From Cellulomonas hominis (GTDB taxonomy: Bacteria > Actinomycetota > Actinomycetes > Actinomycetales > Cellulomonadaceae), in assembly GCF_005239125.1 (NCBI RefSeq), contig NZ_SZYE01000014.1, positions 1 to 37,317 of the forward strand: a stretch of 37,317 nucleotides of DNA, in the 5' to 3' direction. This document shows, one piece after another, positions 26,132-35,786 of the stretch. Every line of letters starts with the position of its first letter. Position 1 is the first letter of the stretch. Made by a program: the position numbers and the translations under genes. A model generated the notes under the pieces. The model searched no databases and had not been told where the DNA came from. It saw only the letters and a program-made list of their open reading frames with translations.

Positions 26132-27187
26132 ATGCAGCGGATCACCGGTGTGGACGTCGCCCGTGGCCTGGCGGTGCTCGGCATGCTCACGGCGCACGTC
26201 GGGCCCGGCGGGCCGCAGGACCCGTGGCCGTGGTCGCTCGCGCAGGTGGCCGACGGCCGGTCCGCCGCGCTGTTCGTCCTGCTGTCCGGGATCTCGGTCG
26301 CGCTGATCTCCGGCGGGTCGTCCCCCGTGACGGGCGTCCGCCGGGTCCAGGCCCGCGCGAAGATCCTGGTGCGGGCGTTCGCGGTGCTCGGGATCGGCGT
26401 GGCGGTGATCCTGCTGGGCACGCCGATCGCGGTGATCCTGCCGACGTACGCGGTGCTGTTCGCGTGCGCGACGCCGCTGCTGGGCGCGTCCCCGCGGCGG
26501 CTGCTCGGCGGCGCGGTGGCCGTGGCGGCGTTCGGGCCGCTGCTGCACCTGGCCCTCCACCCGGTCTTCCTCCGACTGCCCGGGCGCGAGCTCACCGACC
26601 TGCTCGTCGGCGACTACTACCCGGCCGTCGTGTGGTTCGCCTACGTGCTCGTCGGCCTCGCGGTGGGCCGGATGGACCTGCGCGACCGGAGTGTGCGGCT
26701 GCGTCTGCTCGGCGCCGGGGTCGTGCTGGCGGTCGTGGCGCACGCCGCGTCGGCGCTGCTGACCCGGACCCTCGCCGGCGACCCGACCCTCGTCGCGCTG
26801 GTCACCACCGAGCCGCACTCGTCCTCGGGGCTCGAGGTGGTCGCGAACACGGGCGTGGGGCTGGCGGTGCTCGCGCTGTGCCTGCTCGTGGCGGACGCCG
26901 CACCCGCCCTCGTGGCGCCGCTGGCCGCGACCGGCGCGCTCGCGCTCACCGCGTACACGGCCCAGCTCGTGGCGATCGCCGCGCTCGGCGACGCGGTGGT
27001 GTGGGAGCCGGAGGCCGGGACCTGGGTCGCGTTCCTGGTCGTGACCGTGCTCGGCTGCTGGCTGTGGCGCGCGGCGCTGGGACGCGGACCGCTGGAGCGC
27101 CTGCTGCACACGCTCGCGGCGCGGGCGGCCGACGTGTCGCCGGACGTGCTGCCCCCGCGGGACGCGGTGCCGGCCGGGCGGGGCTGA
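26132..27187 (+). CDS. Multipass membrane protein, HGSNAT/DUF1624-DUF418 type
   Basis: A 351-residue integral membrane protein with about ten hydrophobic segments. It opens with RITGVDVARGLAVLGMLTAH, the conserved beginning of the heparan-alpha-glucosaminide N-acetyltransferase (DUF1624/YeiB) class, whose His in the first helix is thought to act in transmembrane acetyl transfer. ALFVLLSGISVALI and LTAYTAQLVAI also fit YeiB/DUF418 proteins. No function is established for actinobacterial members; cell-wall sugar acetylation is a guess. TAGCGT lies 6 nt before the ATG. Its stop is 8 nt from the end of the convergent PdxH-like gene. Confidence 0.82.
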   Translation: MQRITGVDVARGLAVLGMLTAHVGPGGPQDPWPWSLAQVADGRSAALFVLLSGISVALISGGSSPVTGVRRVQARAKILVRAFAVLGIGVAVILLGTPIAVILPTYAVLFACATPLLGASPRRLLGGAVAVAAFGPLLHLALHPVFLRLPGRELTDLLVGDYYPAVVWFAYVLVGLAVGRMDLRDRSVRLRLLGAGVVLAVVAHAASALLTRTLAGDPTLVALVTTEPHSSSGLEVVANTGVGLAVLALCLLVADAAPALVAPLAATGALALTAYTAQLVAIAALGDAVVWEPEAGTWVAFLVVTVLGCWLWRAALGRGPLERLLHTLAARAADVSPDVLPPRDAVPAGRG

Positions 27188-27195
27188 CGGCGCCG

Positions 27196-27858
27196 TCAGG
27201 GCCAGTCGAGGTGCCGGTCCCACCGGTCCTCGGCGCGGGTGTACCGGACGCGCACGTGCGCCCGGTCCGAGTCGCCCTGCCACAGCTCGACCTCGTCCGG
27301 CTCGACCGCCCACAGCTGCCACGTCGGCAGCACCAGCCCGGGCTCGCGGTCGACCCGCGTGCGGGCCTGCTGCACGGCGGCGTGCAGCTCCCCGGCGGAC
27401 AGCAGCCGCTCCCCCGGCCGGGACGCGAGGGCCGCGGCGCGGGCGCTGGGCGAGCGCCGCAGGAAGTCCGCCGCGCAGGTCGCCGCGTCCAGGGCGCGGG
27501 CGCGGCCGACGACCCGCACCTGCCGCCCCAGCGGCTGCCAGTAGAACGTGAGCGCCGCCCGCGGCTCGGCCGCGAGGTCCTGCGCCTTGCCGGCCCGGGC
27601 GTCGCTGGCGAACACCCACGCCCCGTCCGCGACGTCCGCGAGCAGCACCACGCGGGCGTGCGGCGCCCCGTCGGGGGCGACGGTCGACAGGCACAGCGCG
27701 TGCGGCTCGGGGACCCCGGCGGCGACGGCGGCCGCGAACCAGTCCTGGAACGCCTCGACCGGGTCGGCCGGCAGCGCGTACGGGTCGACCTCGGGCAGGT
27801 CGCCGGTGAGCGCGGGCAGCGACCGGAGCAGGTCGCGGGTGCTCGGTCGGGGCAGCAT
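27196..27858 (-). CDS. pdxH: Pyridoxine/pyridoxamine 5'-phosphate oxidase-like protein
   Basis: A 220-residue flavoprotein resembling PdxH, which oxidises PNP or PMP to pyridoxal phosphate with FMN. Conserved parts are ALCLSTVAPDGAPHARVVLL, AALTFYWQPLGRQVRVVGRA and a C-terminal VELWQGDSDRAHVRVRYTR. Some catalytic-site positions differ from classical PdxH: the SRKG motif appears as DARAGKAQ, and the end is DRHLDWP instead of the usual RLAP. It may be a divergent member with altered substrate. GATACT stands 7 nt before the ATG, a relaxed leaderless-type -10. Confidence 0.8.
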   Translation of the reverse strand: MLPRPSTRDLLRSLPALTGDLPEVDPYALPADPVEAFQDWFAAAVAAGVPEPHALCLSTVAPDGAPHARVVLLADVADGAWVFASDARAGKAQDLAAEPRAALTFYWQPLGRQVRVVGRARALDAATCAADFLRRSPSARAAALASRPGERLLSAGELHAAVQQARTRVDREPGLVLPTWQLWAVEPDEVELWQGDSDRAHVRVRYTRAEDRWDRHLDWP

Positions 27859-27900
27859 GCCGTTCAGTATCGGGCCGGTGCTCGCGCCGCGCCCGGGACA

Positions 27901-27930
27901 CCGGCCGGGACCTCGACGGGTCCCGGCCGG
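27901..27930 (-). terminator. Terminator hairpin after the PTS IIA gene
   Basis: A perfect 12-bp stem (CCGGCCGGGACC and complement) with a 6-nt loop, 6 nt downstream of the IIA stop. Confidence 0.8.
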
Positions 27931-27936
27931 CGCCGG

Positions 27937-28401
27937 TCAGCCCAGCGCGAGCAGCGGGTCCCCCGCCGCGACCCGGGTGCCGGGCTCGGCGAGCCGGGTG
28001 AGCGAGTCGGGCTGCGCCTCGAGCCCGACGACGGGGCAGATCGCCGACCGCCCGCCGGCCTCGACCGCCGCCGGGTCCCACTCGACGAGGAGCTGGCCCT
28101 GCTCGACCGCGTCGCCCTCGGCGACGTGCAGGGTGAACCCCGCGCCGCCGAGCTGGACGGTGTTGATGCCGAGGTGCACCAGCACGCCCCGCCCGCCCTC
28201 GGCGAGCAGCACGAACGCGTGCGGGTGCAGCTTGGCGACGGTCCCGGCCACCGGGGCGACGACCGACCGGCCGGCGCCGGACTCCGCGTCCGGCTGCACG
28301 GCCAGGCCCGGGCCGACGATCTCCTGGGCGAACACCGGGTCGTCCACGTCCGCGAGCGCGTGCACGACCCCGGCGACCGGGGCGAGGACGGTCAGCGCCA
28401 T
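27937..28401 (-). CDS. crr: PTS EIIA component, glucose/GlcNAc family
   Basis: A 154-residue EIIA of the Crr type. APVAGVVHALADVDDPVFAQ, the helper His61 in HPHAF and the phosphorylated His76 in VLVHLGINTVQL correspond to His75 and His90 of E. coli IIAGlc. EGDAVEQGQLLVEWD is also typical. It accepts phosphate from HPr and hands it to an EIIB. Its ATG overlaps the stop of the adjacent IIB gene (TGATG). It is the last gene of the gntR-IIB-IIB-IIA operon. Confidence 0.95.
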   Translation of the reverse strand: MALTVLAPVAGVVHALADVDDPVFAQEIVGPGLAVQPDAESGAGRSVVAPVAGTVAKLHPHAFVLLAEGGRGVLVHLGINTVQLGGAGFTLHVAEGDAVEQGQLLVEWDPAAVEAGGRSAICPVVGLEAQPDSLTRLAEPGTRVAAGDPLLALG

Positions 28402-28631
28402 CAGCGCAGGTCCTCGATGTCCGAGGCCAGCGTGTCCGCCTCGGGGCCGACGATGACCTGCACGACGGTGCCGGACTGCATCACCGCGATCGCGCCCGCC
28501 GCCTTGAGGACGGACTCGGTGACCTTCGACGGGTCCTCGACCTCGACGCGCAGCCGCGTGATGCACGGCTCCAGGTCGACGATGTTCGCGTCCCCGCCCA
28601 GTCCGGCCAGGATCTGCTCTGCCTTGCTCAT
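28401..28631 (-). CDS. PTS EIIB component, GlcNAc/glucose type (second copy)
   Basis: A 76-residue soluble EIIB with the phospho-cysteine Cys23 in DLEPCITRLR. LKAAGAIAVMQSGTVVQVIV and DTLASDIEDL complete the glucose-superfamily IIB fold. A good AGGAG-type ribosome binding site precedes the ATG. It lies 77 nt downstream of a paralogous IIB in the same operon and overlaps the IIA start. It would transfer phosphate from IIA to sugar bound by the IIC encoded divergently. Confidence 0.95.
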   Translation of the reverse strand: MSKAEQILAGLGGDANIVDLEPCITRLRVEVEDPSKVTESVLKAAGAIAVMQSGTVVQVIVGPEADTLASDIEDLR

Positions 28632-28708
28632 GGTTCTCTCCTTCGTGGCTCCCGCCGGTGCGGTCGGCGGGTCGGTGTGGTGCGCGGCGGCCCGGTCGGC
28701 CGCGGCAG

Positions 28709-28954
28709 TCACATGAGGTCCTCCAGGTCGGACGCGAGCGTGTCGACGCTCGGGCCGATCACGACCTGCACCACCCGCCCGGACACCATCACCCCGAACG
28801 CGCCGGCGGCCCGCAGGGCCGCGGCGTCCACCCGGGACGGCTCCTTCACGAGCGAGCGCAGCCGCGTCGTGCACGGCTCGATCTCGTCGATGTTCCCCAC
28901 CCCGCCCAGGCCGGCGAGGATCGCCGCGGCCTGGCCGGCGCCCTGCGTGCTCAT
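28709..28954 (-). CDS. PTS EIIB component, GlcNAc/glucose type (first copy)
   Basis: An 81-residue EIIB with Cys28 in EIEPCTTRLR, RAAGAFGVMVSGRVVQVVIG and DTLASDLEDLM. It is clearly a paralogue of the neighbouring 76-residue IIB (same ILAGLGG start and same ending) but differs in the residues after the active site (SLVKEPSRVDAAAL against VEVEDPSKVTESVL). Its ATG overlaps the gntR stop (ATGA), so it is translationally coupled to the regulator. Confidence 0.95.
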   Translation of the reverse strand: MSTQGAGQAAAILAGLGGVGNIDEIEPCTTRLRSLVKEPSRVDAAALRAAGAFGVMVSGRVVQVVIGPSVDTLASDLEDLM

Positions 28955-29787
28955 CCGGTCCTCCCGTCCTCCAGGGCCCCCACGGCCTCCCGCTCGTCGT
29001 CCCGTGCCCGTGCCGGCCGGTCGTCCGGCTCGCGCACCCGCGGCACCAGGGCCGGCGCCGGCGCGCTGAGCGGCACCCAGACGCTGTACCGGTCGCCGCG
29101 GTAGCAGGCGTTCGAGTACATCGCGGGCGTGTCCTCGCTGAACGTCCGCCGGGTCGCGCGCAGCACCGCGCGGGTCCCGCGCAGGCCCAGCAGCGCGGCC
29201 TCCTCGTCGGTCGCCTCGGCCGCGGTCAGCGTCTCCTCGCCCCAGGACGGGTCCAGGCCGACGGCGCGCAGGGCGTCGTGCATGCTCGGCGGCGGGCCGG
29301 CGGCCAGCAGCCCCGGCACCAGGTCGACCGCGACCCAGTGCTGCTCGATGCTCATCGGCGACCCGTCCGCGTACCGGACCCGGCGCAGGTGGTGCAGCGC
29401 GGCGCCGGGCTCGGTGCCGAGCGCGTCGGCGGCCTCGGCGGACGCGGCCACCGTGCCCATGCCGAGCACCCGCGTCTCGGGTCGCATCCCGCGGCGGCGC
29501 ATCTCCTCGCCGAACGTGGTCAGCCGCATCTCGAAGTCCATGCGCCGCGGGGCGACGAACGTGCCACGCCCCTGCTCGCGCACCAGCACGCCCTCGCCCA
29601 CCAGGGCGTCGACGGCCTGGCGCACGGTCATCCGGGACACGCCGAACCGCTCGCACAGCGCGCGCTCGGACGGGATGGCGTCGCCGACCCGCAGCCCGGC
29701 CTCGACGAGGCCGACGAGGTAGGACCGGACCGCCTGGTACTTGTGGGCGCCGCGGGCGGGGACGGCCGGCGACTGCTTCGCGTGCAC
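28951..29787 (-). CDS. GntR/HutC-family regulator, DasR-like
   Basis: A 278-residue regulator. The GntR winged helix ([20 protein letters not shown], then [20 protein letters not shown]) is followed by a UTRA effector domain ([39 protein letters not shown]). This is the DasR/NagR architecture, which senses aminosugar phosphates such as GlcN-6-P and GlcNAc-6-P. About 30 charged residues at the C-terminus are an extra, low-complexity tail. Three dre-like operators flank its target genes (29881, 29906, 31807), strongly supporting a DasR-type role. The GTG start is chosen because the HTH begins soon after it. Confidence 0.9.
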   Translation of the reverse strand: MHAKQSPAVPARGAHKYQAVRSYLVGLVEAGLRVGDAIPSERALCERFGVSRMTVRQAVDALVGEGVLVREQGRGTFVAPRRMDFEMRLTTFGEEMRRRGMRPETRVLGMGTVAASAEAADALGTEPGAALHHLRRVRYADGSPMSIEQHWVAVDLVPGLLAAGPPPSMHDALRAVGLDPSWGEETLTAAEATDEEAALLGLRGTRAVLRATRRTFSEDTPAMYSNACYRGDRYSVWVPLSAPAPALVPRVREPDDRPARARDDEREAVGALEDGRTG

Positions 29788-29869
29788 GCGCTCACCCTCC
29801 CACCTCGGTCGTCGTCGGCCGCACCACCGGAGGCCGTCCGGGCGCGCAGCGCGGGCGGGCCTGTGGTCC

Positions 29870-29921
29870 TTGACACATACTCCGGTCTAGACCACTCTGA
29901 CCGCAACTGGTCCAGACAACT
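29870..29921. promoter_or_regulatory. Two dre operators in the gntR-IIC gap with the IIC promoter
   Basis: TCCGGTCTAGACCACT (29881-29896) and ACTGGTCCAGACAACT (29906-29921) each match the Streptomyces dre consensus ACTGGTCTAGACCACT at 14 of 16 positions; their centres are 25 bp apart. TTGACA (29870-29875) with CACTCT (29893-29898) at 17 nt is a likely promoter for the IIC gene, and the first operator overlaps its spacer and -10. The divergent gntR operon starts on the other side, so both directions could be repressed. Confidence 0.85.
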
Positions 29922-30040
29922 TGCCGACTCGACGGCGACCACGCAAGTTCCGCACCACGCGCACGCCAGACCCACACCTCCCCCCGACCGCGGGTGGCCC
30001 CGTCCGGGGCCCCCGCGACCCGAACTCACGAGGAGTGACC

Positions 30041-31393
<1,353 letters not shown>

Positions 31394-31404
31394 CCCGGCC
31401 GGAG

Positions 31405-31462
31405 ACGAGTGGAGCGTTCTGCCCGACACGCGCGGCGTGTCTCGGCAGAACGCTCCACTCGT
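31405..31462. terminator. Bidirectional palindromic terminator between IIC and HPr genes
   Basis: A perfect 19-bp stem (ACGAGTGGAGCGTTCTGCC, 31405-31423, with 31444-31462) encloses a second 7-bp stem, GACACGC-gcg-GCGTGTC. The whole lies 11 nt after the IIC stop and 17 nt from the convergent HPr stop. Probably ends both transcripts. Confidence 0.85.
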
Positions 31463-31479
31463 GCGTTCCGGGGGTGAGG

Positions 31480-31749
31480 TCAGGCGATCTCGGTCTGGTT
31501 CAGGAAGGTCTCCAGGGCGTCGAGGCTGGCCTCGGCGTCCGGGCCGTCGGTCTCGGTGGCGAGCACGAGGGTCTCGCCCGCGGCGGCACCCAGGGTCATG
31601 ATCCCGAGGATGCTCGCGGCCTGGACCGGGGCGGCGTCGCCCTTGCGGACCGTGACGGGCACCGGCTGCTTGCCGGCCTCCGCGACGAACAGGGCGGCGG
31701 GGCGGGCGTGCAGCCCCTCCGCGATGGCGACGACGACGGACCGTTCCAT
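31480..31749 (-). CDS. ptsH: Phosphocarrier protein HPr
   Basis: An 89-residue HPr passing phosphate from enzyme I to EIIA. The active site is His14 in EGLHARPAALF. A serine at position 46, in AASILGIMTLG, matches the regulatory site of Firmicutes HPr, though no HPr kinase is in view. GGAGGTC precedes the ATG. A dre-like operator at 31807 is flanked by candidate -35 and -10 elements, placing the general PTS protein under the same regulator as the GlcNAc components. Enzyme I is not in this window. Confidence 0.97.
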   Translation of the reverse strand: MERSVVVAIAEGLHARPAALFVAEAGKQPVPVTVRKGDAAPVQAASILGIMTLGAAAGETLVLATETDGPDAEASLDALETFLNQTEIA

Positions 31750-31800
31750 GCCTGACCTCCGGTGCGAGCGGGAGCGTGCCCGGCATTGGGCACGGCCCCG

Positions 31801-31830
31801 ACTCTAACTGGTCTGGACCAGCCGCGGCAG
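31801..31830 (-). promoter_or_regulatory. ptsH promoter with dre operator
   Basis: ACTGGTCTGGACCAGC (31807-31822) matches the dre consensus at 13 of 16 positions and contains a 6-bp palindrome. On the minus strand it lies between a CTGCCG -35 candidate (31830-31825) and TAGAGT (31806-31801), 18 nt apart. Binding would block RNA polymerase. Confidence 0.75.
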
Positions 31831-31843
31831 GGTCGGTCGCGGC

Positions 31844-32305
31844 TCAGCCCGCGCGCACCTCGTCGACGCCCTTGTTCGCCAGCTGGTCCGCCCGCTCGTT
31901 CCCGGGGTCGCCGGCGTGGCCCTTGACCCAGTGCCACGAGACCGCGTGCCGGGCGACCTGCTCGTCCAGCGCCTGCCACAGGTCCTGGTTCTTCACCGGC
32001 TTCTTGTCCGCGGTCCGCCAGCCGTTCCGCTTCCAGCCCGCGATCCACTTCGTGACGCCCTGCATCACGTACTGCGAGTCGACGTGCAGGTCGACCCGGC
32101 ACGGCTGGTTCAGCGCCCGGAGCCCCTCGATGACGGCCTGGAGCTCCATCCGGTTGTTCGTGGTGACGGCCTCGCCGCCGAACAGCTCGCGCTCGTGCCC
32201 GTTCGACCGCAGCAGCGCGCCCCAGCCGCCGACGCCCGGGTTGCCCTTGCAGGCGCCGTCCGTCCACATCTCGACGGCGGGCGGGGTGGTGGGGGCGTCG
32301 CTCAT
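31844..32305 (-). CDS. rnhA: Ribonuclease HI
   Basis: A 153-residue enzyme cutting RNA in RNA-DNA hybrids. The four acidic residues are visible: Asp in [12 protein letters not shown], Glu in [10 protein letters not shown], Asp in [11 protein letters not shown] and Asp in [11 protein letters not shown], along with His in VKGHAGDPG. The basic handle region [20 protein letters not shown] is kept, as in E. coli RNase HI. TACAGT stands 8 nt before the ATG. It is divergent from the helicase gene, with 56 nt between the starts. Confidence 0.97.
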   Translation of the reverse strand: MSDAPTTPPAVEMWTDGACKGNPGVGGWGALLRSNGHERELFGGEAVTTNNRMELQAVIEGLRALNQPCRVDLHVDSQYVMQGVTKWIAGWKRNGWRTADKKPVKNQDLWQALDEQVARHAVSWHWVKGHAGDPGNERADQLANKGVDEVRAG

Positions 32306-32361
32306 GGTCGCCCACTGTAGGGCGCCCGCCGGGGCCCCGGCCGCCGTGAAAGGATCGCCGG

Positions 32362-34953
32362 GTGGCAGCCACCCGATCGACCCTGGCCGACCGGGTCCCC
32401 GCGAACCCGCAGGACCCCGACGCCCTCTACGAGGCGTTCACGGGCTGGGCCGCGGAGCAGGGCCTCGCGCTCTACCCGCACCAGGACGAGGCGCTGCTGG
32501 AGCTGGTGACCGGCTCGCACGTCATCCTGTCGACGCCCACCGGCTCCGGGAAGTCGCTGGTCGCGACCGCCGCGCACTTCGTCGCTCTCGCCCAGGGCCG
32601 GCGCACGTACTACACCGCCCCGCTCAAGGCGCTGGTGAGCGAGAAGTTCTTCGCGCTGGTGGAGGCGTTCGGCTCGGCGAACGTCGGCATGATGACCGGC
32701 GACTCCGCGGTGAACCCGGACGCCCCGATCATCTGCTGCACGGCCGAGATCCTGGCCAACCAGGCGCTCCGCCAGGGGCCGGGCGCCGACATCGGCCAGG
32801 TCGTGATGGACGAGTTCCACTTCTACGCCGACCCGCAGCGCGGCTGGGCGTGGCAGGTGCCGCTGCTCGAGCTGCCGCGGGCCCAGTTCCTGCTCATGTC
32901 GGCGACGCTCGGCGACGTGTCGTTCTTCGTCGACGACCTCGAGCGGCGCACCGACGTGCCGGTGGCCGTCGTCGCGAACGCCGAGCGGCCCGTCCCGCTG
33001 ACGTTCTCCTACGAGGTCGAGCCGCTGCACGAGCTGCTGGAGATGCTGGTGCAGACCGGGCGCTCCCCCGTCTACGTCGTGCACTTCACGCAGAAGGAGG
33101 CCGTCGAGCGCGCGCAGGCGCTGCTGTCGATGACCCTCGCCTCCCGGGAGCAGCGGGACCGGATCGCCGAGGAGCTCGGCGACTTCCGGTTCGGCCCGGG
33201 GTTCGGCAAGACGCTGTCCCGGCTGCTGCGGCACGGCGTCGGCGTGCACCACGCGGGGATGCTGCCCAAGTACCGCCGGGTGGTCGAGCGGCTGACGCAG
33301 AAGGGCCTGCTCCGGGTCGTCTGCGGCACCGACACCCTGGGCGTGGGCATCAACGTGCCGATCCGCACCGTGCTGCTCACCTCGCTGGTGAAGTACGACG
33401 GCACCCGGATGCGGCACCTGTCCGCCCGCGAGTTCCACCAGATCGCCGGGCGCGCCGGCCGGGCCGGGTTCGACACGACCGGCGAGGTGTTCGTGCTCGC
33501 GCCCGAGCACGTGATCGAGAACCGCAAGGCCCTGCAGAAGGCCGGCGACGACCCGAAGAAGCTCAAGAAGATCGTCCGCAAGCAGGCGCCGCCCGGCATG
33601 GTCAACTGGACGGACAAGACGTTCGAGCGGCTGCGCGACGCCGAGCCCGAGCCGCTGACCTCGTCGTTCGGCGTCTCGCACGCGATGGTGCTCAACGTGC
33701 TGGCCCGCCCGACCGGCGACCCCGTCGAGACGATGAAGCACCTGCTGCTCGACAACCACGAGCCCGAGGCGGCGAAGGGCCGGCTCGTCCGGCAGGCGAT
33801 CGCGATCTACCGGTCGCTGCGCACGGCCGGCGTGGTCGAGCGCGTCGTGGAGCCCGGACCCGGCCCCGAGCGGCTGCGCCGGACCGTGCGGCTGACGCTC
33901 GACGTGCCGCCGACCTTCGCGCTGAACCAGGCGCTGTCCCCGTTCGCCTACGCCGCGCTCGACCTGCTCGACCGCGAGGACCCGGGGTACGCGCACGACG
34001 TGGTCTCGGTCATCGAGGCGACGCTGGACGACCCGCGCCAGGTGCTCGCGGCGCAGGAGAACCGCGCCCGCGGCGAGGCGGTCGCGGCGATGAAGGCCGA
34101 CGGCATCGAGTACGAGGAGCGGATGGCGCTGCTCGAGGACGTGTCGTACCCGAAGCCGCTCGGCGAGCTGCTCGGCGCGTCCTTCCTGATCTACAAGCAG
34201 ACCAACCCGTGGGTGGCCGACCACGAGCTGTCCCCGAAGTCCGTGGTCCGGGAGATGCACGAGCGGGCCGCGACGTTCGCCGAGTACGTCTCGCTCTACC
34301 AGCTGGACCGCACCGAGGGCGTGCTGCTGCGCTACCTCGCGGACGCGTTCCGGGCGCTGCGGCAGACCGTGCCGGACGACCTGCGGACCGAGGAGCTGCA
34401 CGAGATCATCGAGTGGCTGGGCGACCTGGTGCGCCGCACCGACTCGAGCCTGCTCGACGAGTGGGAGCGCCTGGCGCACCCCGAGGACCTGGACGACGCC
34501 ACCGTCACCGAGTCCCGCCCCGAGGACGACGCTCCCCCGCCGATCACCGTCAACAAGCGGGTGTTCCGGGCACTGGTCCGCGGCGCCCTGTTCCGCCGGG
34601 TGGACCTGGCGGCGCGGGAGGCGTACCCGGCGCTGGCGGCGCTCGGCGACCAGGACGCGTCGGACGCGCCGTGGACGGCGGACCGGTGGGGCGACGCGCT
34701 CGACCCGTTCTACGACGACCACGACGAGATCCTCACCGGCCCGGCGGCGCGCGGGCCCGCGCTGTTCCAGGTCGACGAGCGGCCGGCCGGGCACGGCGAG
34801 GCGGGCGCGCGCGGCGACCTGTGGTTCGTGCGGCAGCTGCTCGACGACCCGGCCGGCGACCACGACTGGCGCATCGACGCCCTGGTCGACCTGCCCGCCT
34901 CGGACGCGGCGGGAGAGGTGGTCCTGCGGGTGCTCGCGGTGGGGCCGCTCTGA
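32362..34953 (+). CDS. Ski2-like DEAD/DEAH-box RNA helicase with DUF3516 C-terminus
   Basis: An 863-residue helicase. Walker A is STPTGSGKS (about residues 56-64), motif Ia [13 protein letters not shown], motif II DEFHFY, motif III SATLGD, motif [13 protein letters not shown] and motif [15 protein letters not shown]. The C-terminal half (from about 370) is the actinobacterial DUF3516 domain, with winged-helix and ratchet-like parts and segments such as [20 protein letters not shown]. It is probably an ATP-dependent RNA remodelling or decay factor related to Ski2/Mtr4. The GTG start follows a GAAAGGA sequence. Downstream are two weak hairpins (34960-34979 and 34996-35013), either of which could end its transcript. 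Confidence 0.93.
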   Translation: MAATRSTLADRVPANPQDPDALYEAFTGWAAEQGLALYPHQDEALLELVTGSHVILSTPTGSGKSLVATAAHFVALAQGRRTYYTAPLKALVSEKFFALVEAFGSANVGMMTGDSAVNPDAPIICCTAEILANQALRQGPGADIGQVVMDEFHFYADPQRGWAWQVPLLELPRAQFLLMSATLGDVSFFVDDLERRTDVPVAVVANAERPVPLTFSYEVEPLHELLEMLVQTGRSPVYVVHFTQKEAVERAQALLSMTLASREQRDRIAEELGDFRFGPGFGKTLSRLLRHGVGVHHAGMLPKYRRVVERLTQKGLLRVVCGTDTLGVGINVPIRTVLLTSLVKYDGTRMRHLSAREFHQIAGRAGRAGFDTTGEVFVLAPEHVIENRKALQKAGDDPKKLKKIVRKQAPPGMVNWTDKTFERLRDAEPEPLTSSFGVSHAMVLNVLARPTGDPVETMKHLLLDNHEPEAAKGRLVRQAIAIYRSLRTAGVVERVVEPGPGPERLRRTVRLTLDVPPTFALNQALSPFAYAALDLLDREDPGYAHDVVSVIEATLDDPRQVLAAQENRARGEAVAAMKADGIEYEERMALLEDVSYPKPLGELLGASFLIYKQTNPWVADHELSPKSVVREMHERAATFAEYVSLYQLDRTEGVLLRYLADAFRALRQTVPDDLRTEELHEIIEWLGDLVRRTDSSLLDEWERLAHPEDLDDATVTESRPEDDAPPPITVNKRVFRALVRGALFRRVDLAAREAYPALAALGDQDASDAPWTADRWGDALDPFYDDHDEILTGPAARGPALFQVDERPAGHGEAGARGDLWFVRQLLDDPAGDHDWRIDALVDLPASDAAGEVVLRVLAVGPL

Positions 34954-34982
34954 CCTGCGGGAACGGCTTGAGCCATTCCAGA

Positions 34983-35031
34983 TAAGGGCAGGCAAACCTG
35001 CGTTTCCGCAGGTCAGGGCAGCCTTTCCTGT
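34983..35031. promoter_or_regulatory. Two DtxR/IdeR-like boxes upstream of the VIT gene
   Basis: TAAGGGCAGGCAAACCTGC (34983-35001) agrees with the 19-bp iron-box consensus TTAGGTTAGGCTAACCTAA at 13 positions. TCAGGGCAGCCTTTCCTGT (35013-35031) agrees at 11. Their centres are 30 bp apart, about three helical turns, and they share the frame AGGGCAGSC-N3-CCTG. The second box ends just before the presumed -35, the position from which IdeR activates ferritin genes in mycobacteria. A 7-bp hairpin (ACCTGCG-tttc-CGCAGGT, 34996-35013) bridges the two sites and is an alternative explanation. Confidence 0.55.
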
Positions 35032-35032
35032 G

Positions 35033-35062
35033 ATGACAGGGCGTCATCTCCTCACCTACCGT
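35033..35062 (+). promoter_or_regulatory. Promoter of the VIT-family gene
   Basis: ATGACA (35033-35038) and TACCGT (35057-35062) are 18 nt apart. The -10 is 6 nt before the ATG at 35069, so the transcript is probably leaderless. Confidence 0.6.
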
Positions 35063-35068
35063 GGGCCC

Positions 35069-35698
35069 ATGAGCGCCCTGTCGACCCACTTCCTGGACCG
35101 TGACCGCACCGCCGCCCCGGCGCCCGCGCGCGCCCCCGGGGACGGCGACCACGGCCCCGGCGCCGCCCTGCCGACCGCCGAGCGGCTGAACTGGCTGCGG
35201 GCGGGCGTGCTCGGCGCGAACGACGGGATCGTCTCGGTGGCCGCGACGGTCGTCGGCGTGGCCGGCGCGTCCACCGGGGTGTCGACCATCGCCGTCGCCG
35301 GCGTCGCCGCCCTCGTCGCGGGCGCGCTGTCGATGGCCGCGGGCGAGTACGTGTCCGTCAGCAGCCAGCGGGACGCGGAGCGCGTGCTCACCGCGCACGG
35401 CGTGCGGGACGCCGAGGAGGGGCTCACCAACCCGTGGCACGCGGCGCTGGCGTCGCTCGTGGCGTTCGTGGTCGGCGGCGTCGTCCCGCTGCTCACGATG
35501 CTGGGCCCGTGGGGCGGCGAGGCGCGCGTGGTGGCCACGTTCGCGGCGGTCGTGGTCGCGCTGGTCGTGACCGGCACGGTGAGTGCCCGCCTCGGCGGCG
35601 CCCCCGCCGGCCGCGCGGTGCTCCGCAACGTCGTGGGCGGCTCCCTGGCGATGGCCATCACCTACGGCGTCGGCTCCCTGGTCGGCCTGGCGGTCTGA
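35069..35698 (+). CDS. VIT1/CCC1-family Fe(II)/Mn(II) transporter
   Basis: A 209-residue membrane protein. RLNWLRAGVLGANDGIVSVA and ALSMAAGEYVSVSSQRDAER are the two hallmark segments of vacuolar iron transporters (VIT1/CCC1), lining the proton-coupled metal path. Five transmembrane segments are predicted, and there is no fused ferritin-like domain. In bacteria such proteins probably export or sequester excess Fe or Mn. ATG 35069 is preferred to an upstream ATG at 35030 because TACCGT lies at the right distance for a leaderless start. The iron-box-like sites upstream agree with the role. It ends at a palindromic repeat. Confidence 0.93.
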   Translation: MSALSTHFLDRDRTAAPAPARAPGDGDHGPGAALPTAERLNWLRAGVLGANDGIVSVAATVVGVAGASTGVSTIAVAGVAALVAGALSMAAGEYVSVSSQRDAERVLTAHGVRDAEEGLTNPWHAALASLVAFVVGGVVPLLTMLGPWGGEARVVATFAAVVVALVVTGTVSARLGGAPAGRAVLRNVVGGSLAMAITYGVGSLVGLAV

Positions 35699-35707
35699 GC
35701 CCCGGCG

Positions 35708-35776
35708 CGAGTTCGCCGGTTCCGCGCGAGTTCGCCGGTTCCGCGGGGGGCCGCAGCCGCGCAACCGGCGAACTCG
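35708..35776. repeat. Three-armed intergenic palindrome, copy 2
   Basis: The unit CGAGTTCGCCGGTTCCGCG occurs twice in direct order (35708-35726 and 35727-35745), followed by an inverted arm (35758-35776) with one mismatch. The inverted arm has GCAACC, as in copy 1, whereas the direct arms read GGTTCC. It lies between the convergent VIT and ecfT genes, 9 nt after the first stop and 10 nt from the second. Confidence 0.9.
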
Positions 35777-35786
35777 GCGGCACCGC

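Noticed and set aside
32302-34995. Minus-strand 897-codon open frame
   Set aside because: It mirrors the helicase gene. Its residues (Arg, Val, His, Gln, Leu repeats) show no domain, and the opposite strand has all helicase motifs.
34996-35013. Hairpin ACCTGCG-tttc-CGCAGGT as a certain terminator of the helicase gene
   Set aside because: A 7-bp stem without a T run, and it coincides with the two iron-box-like sites. Kept only as an alternative explanation, not as its own feature.
35030-35068. ATG at 35030 as the VIT gene start
   Set aside because: It lies inside the presumed -35/-10 region. ATG 35069 has a -10 at exactly the leaderless distance, and family similarity begins after it.
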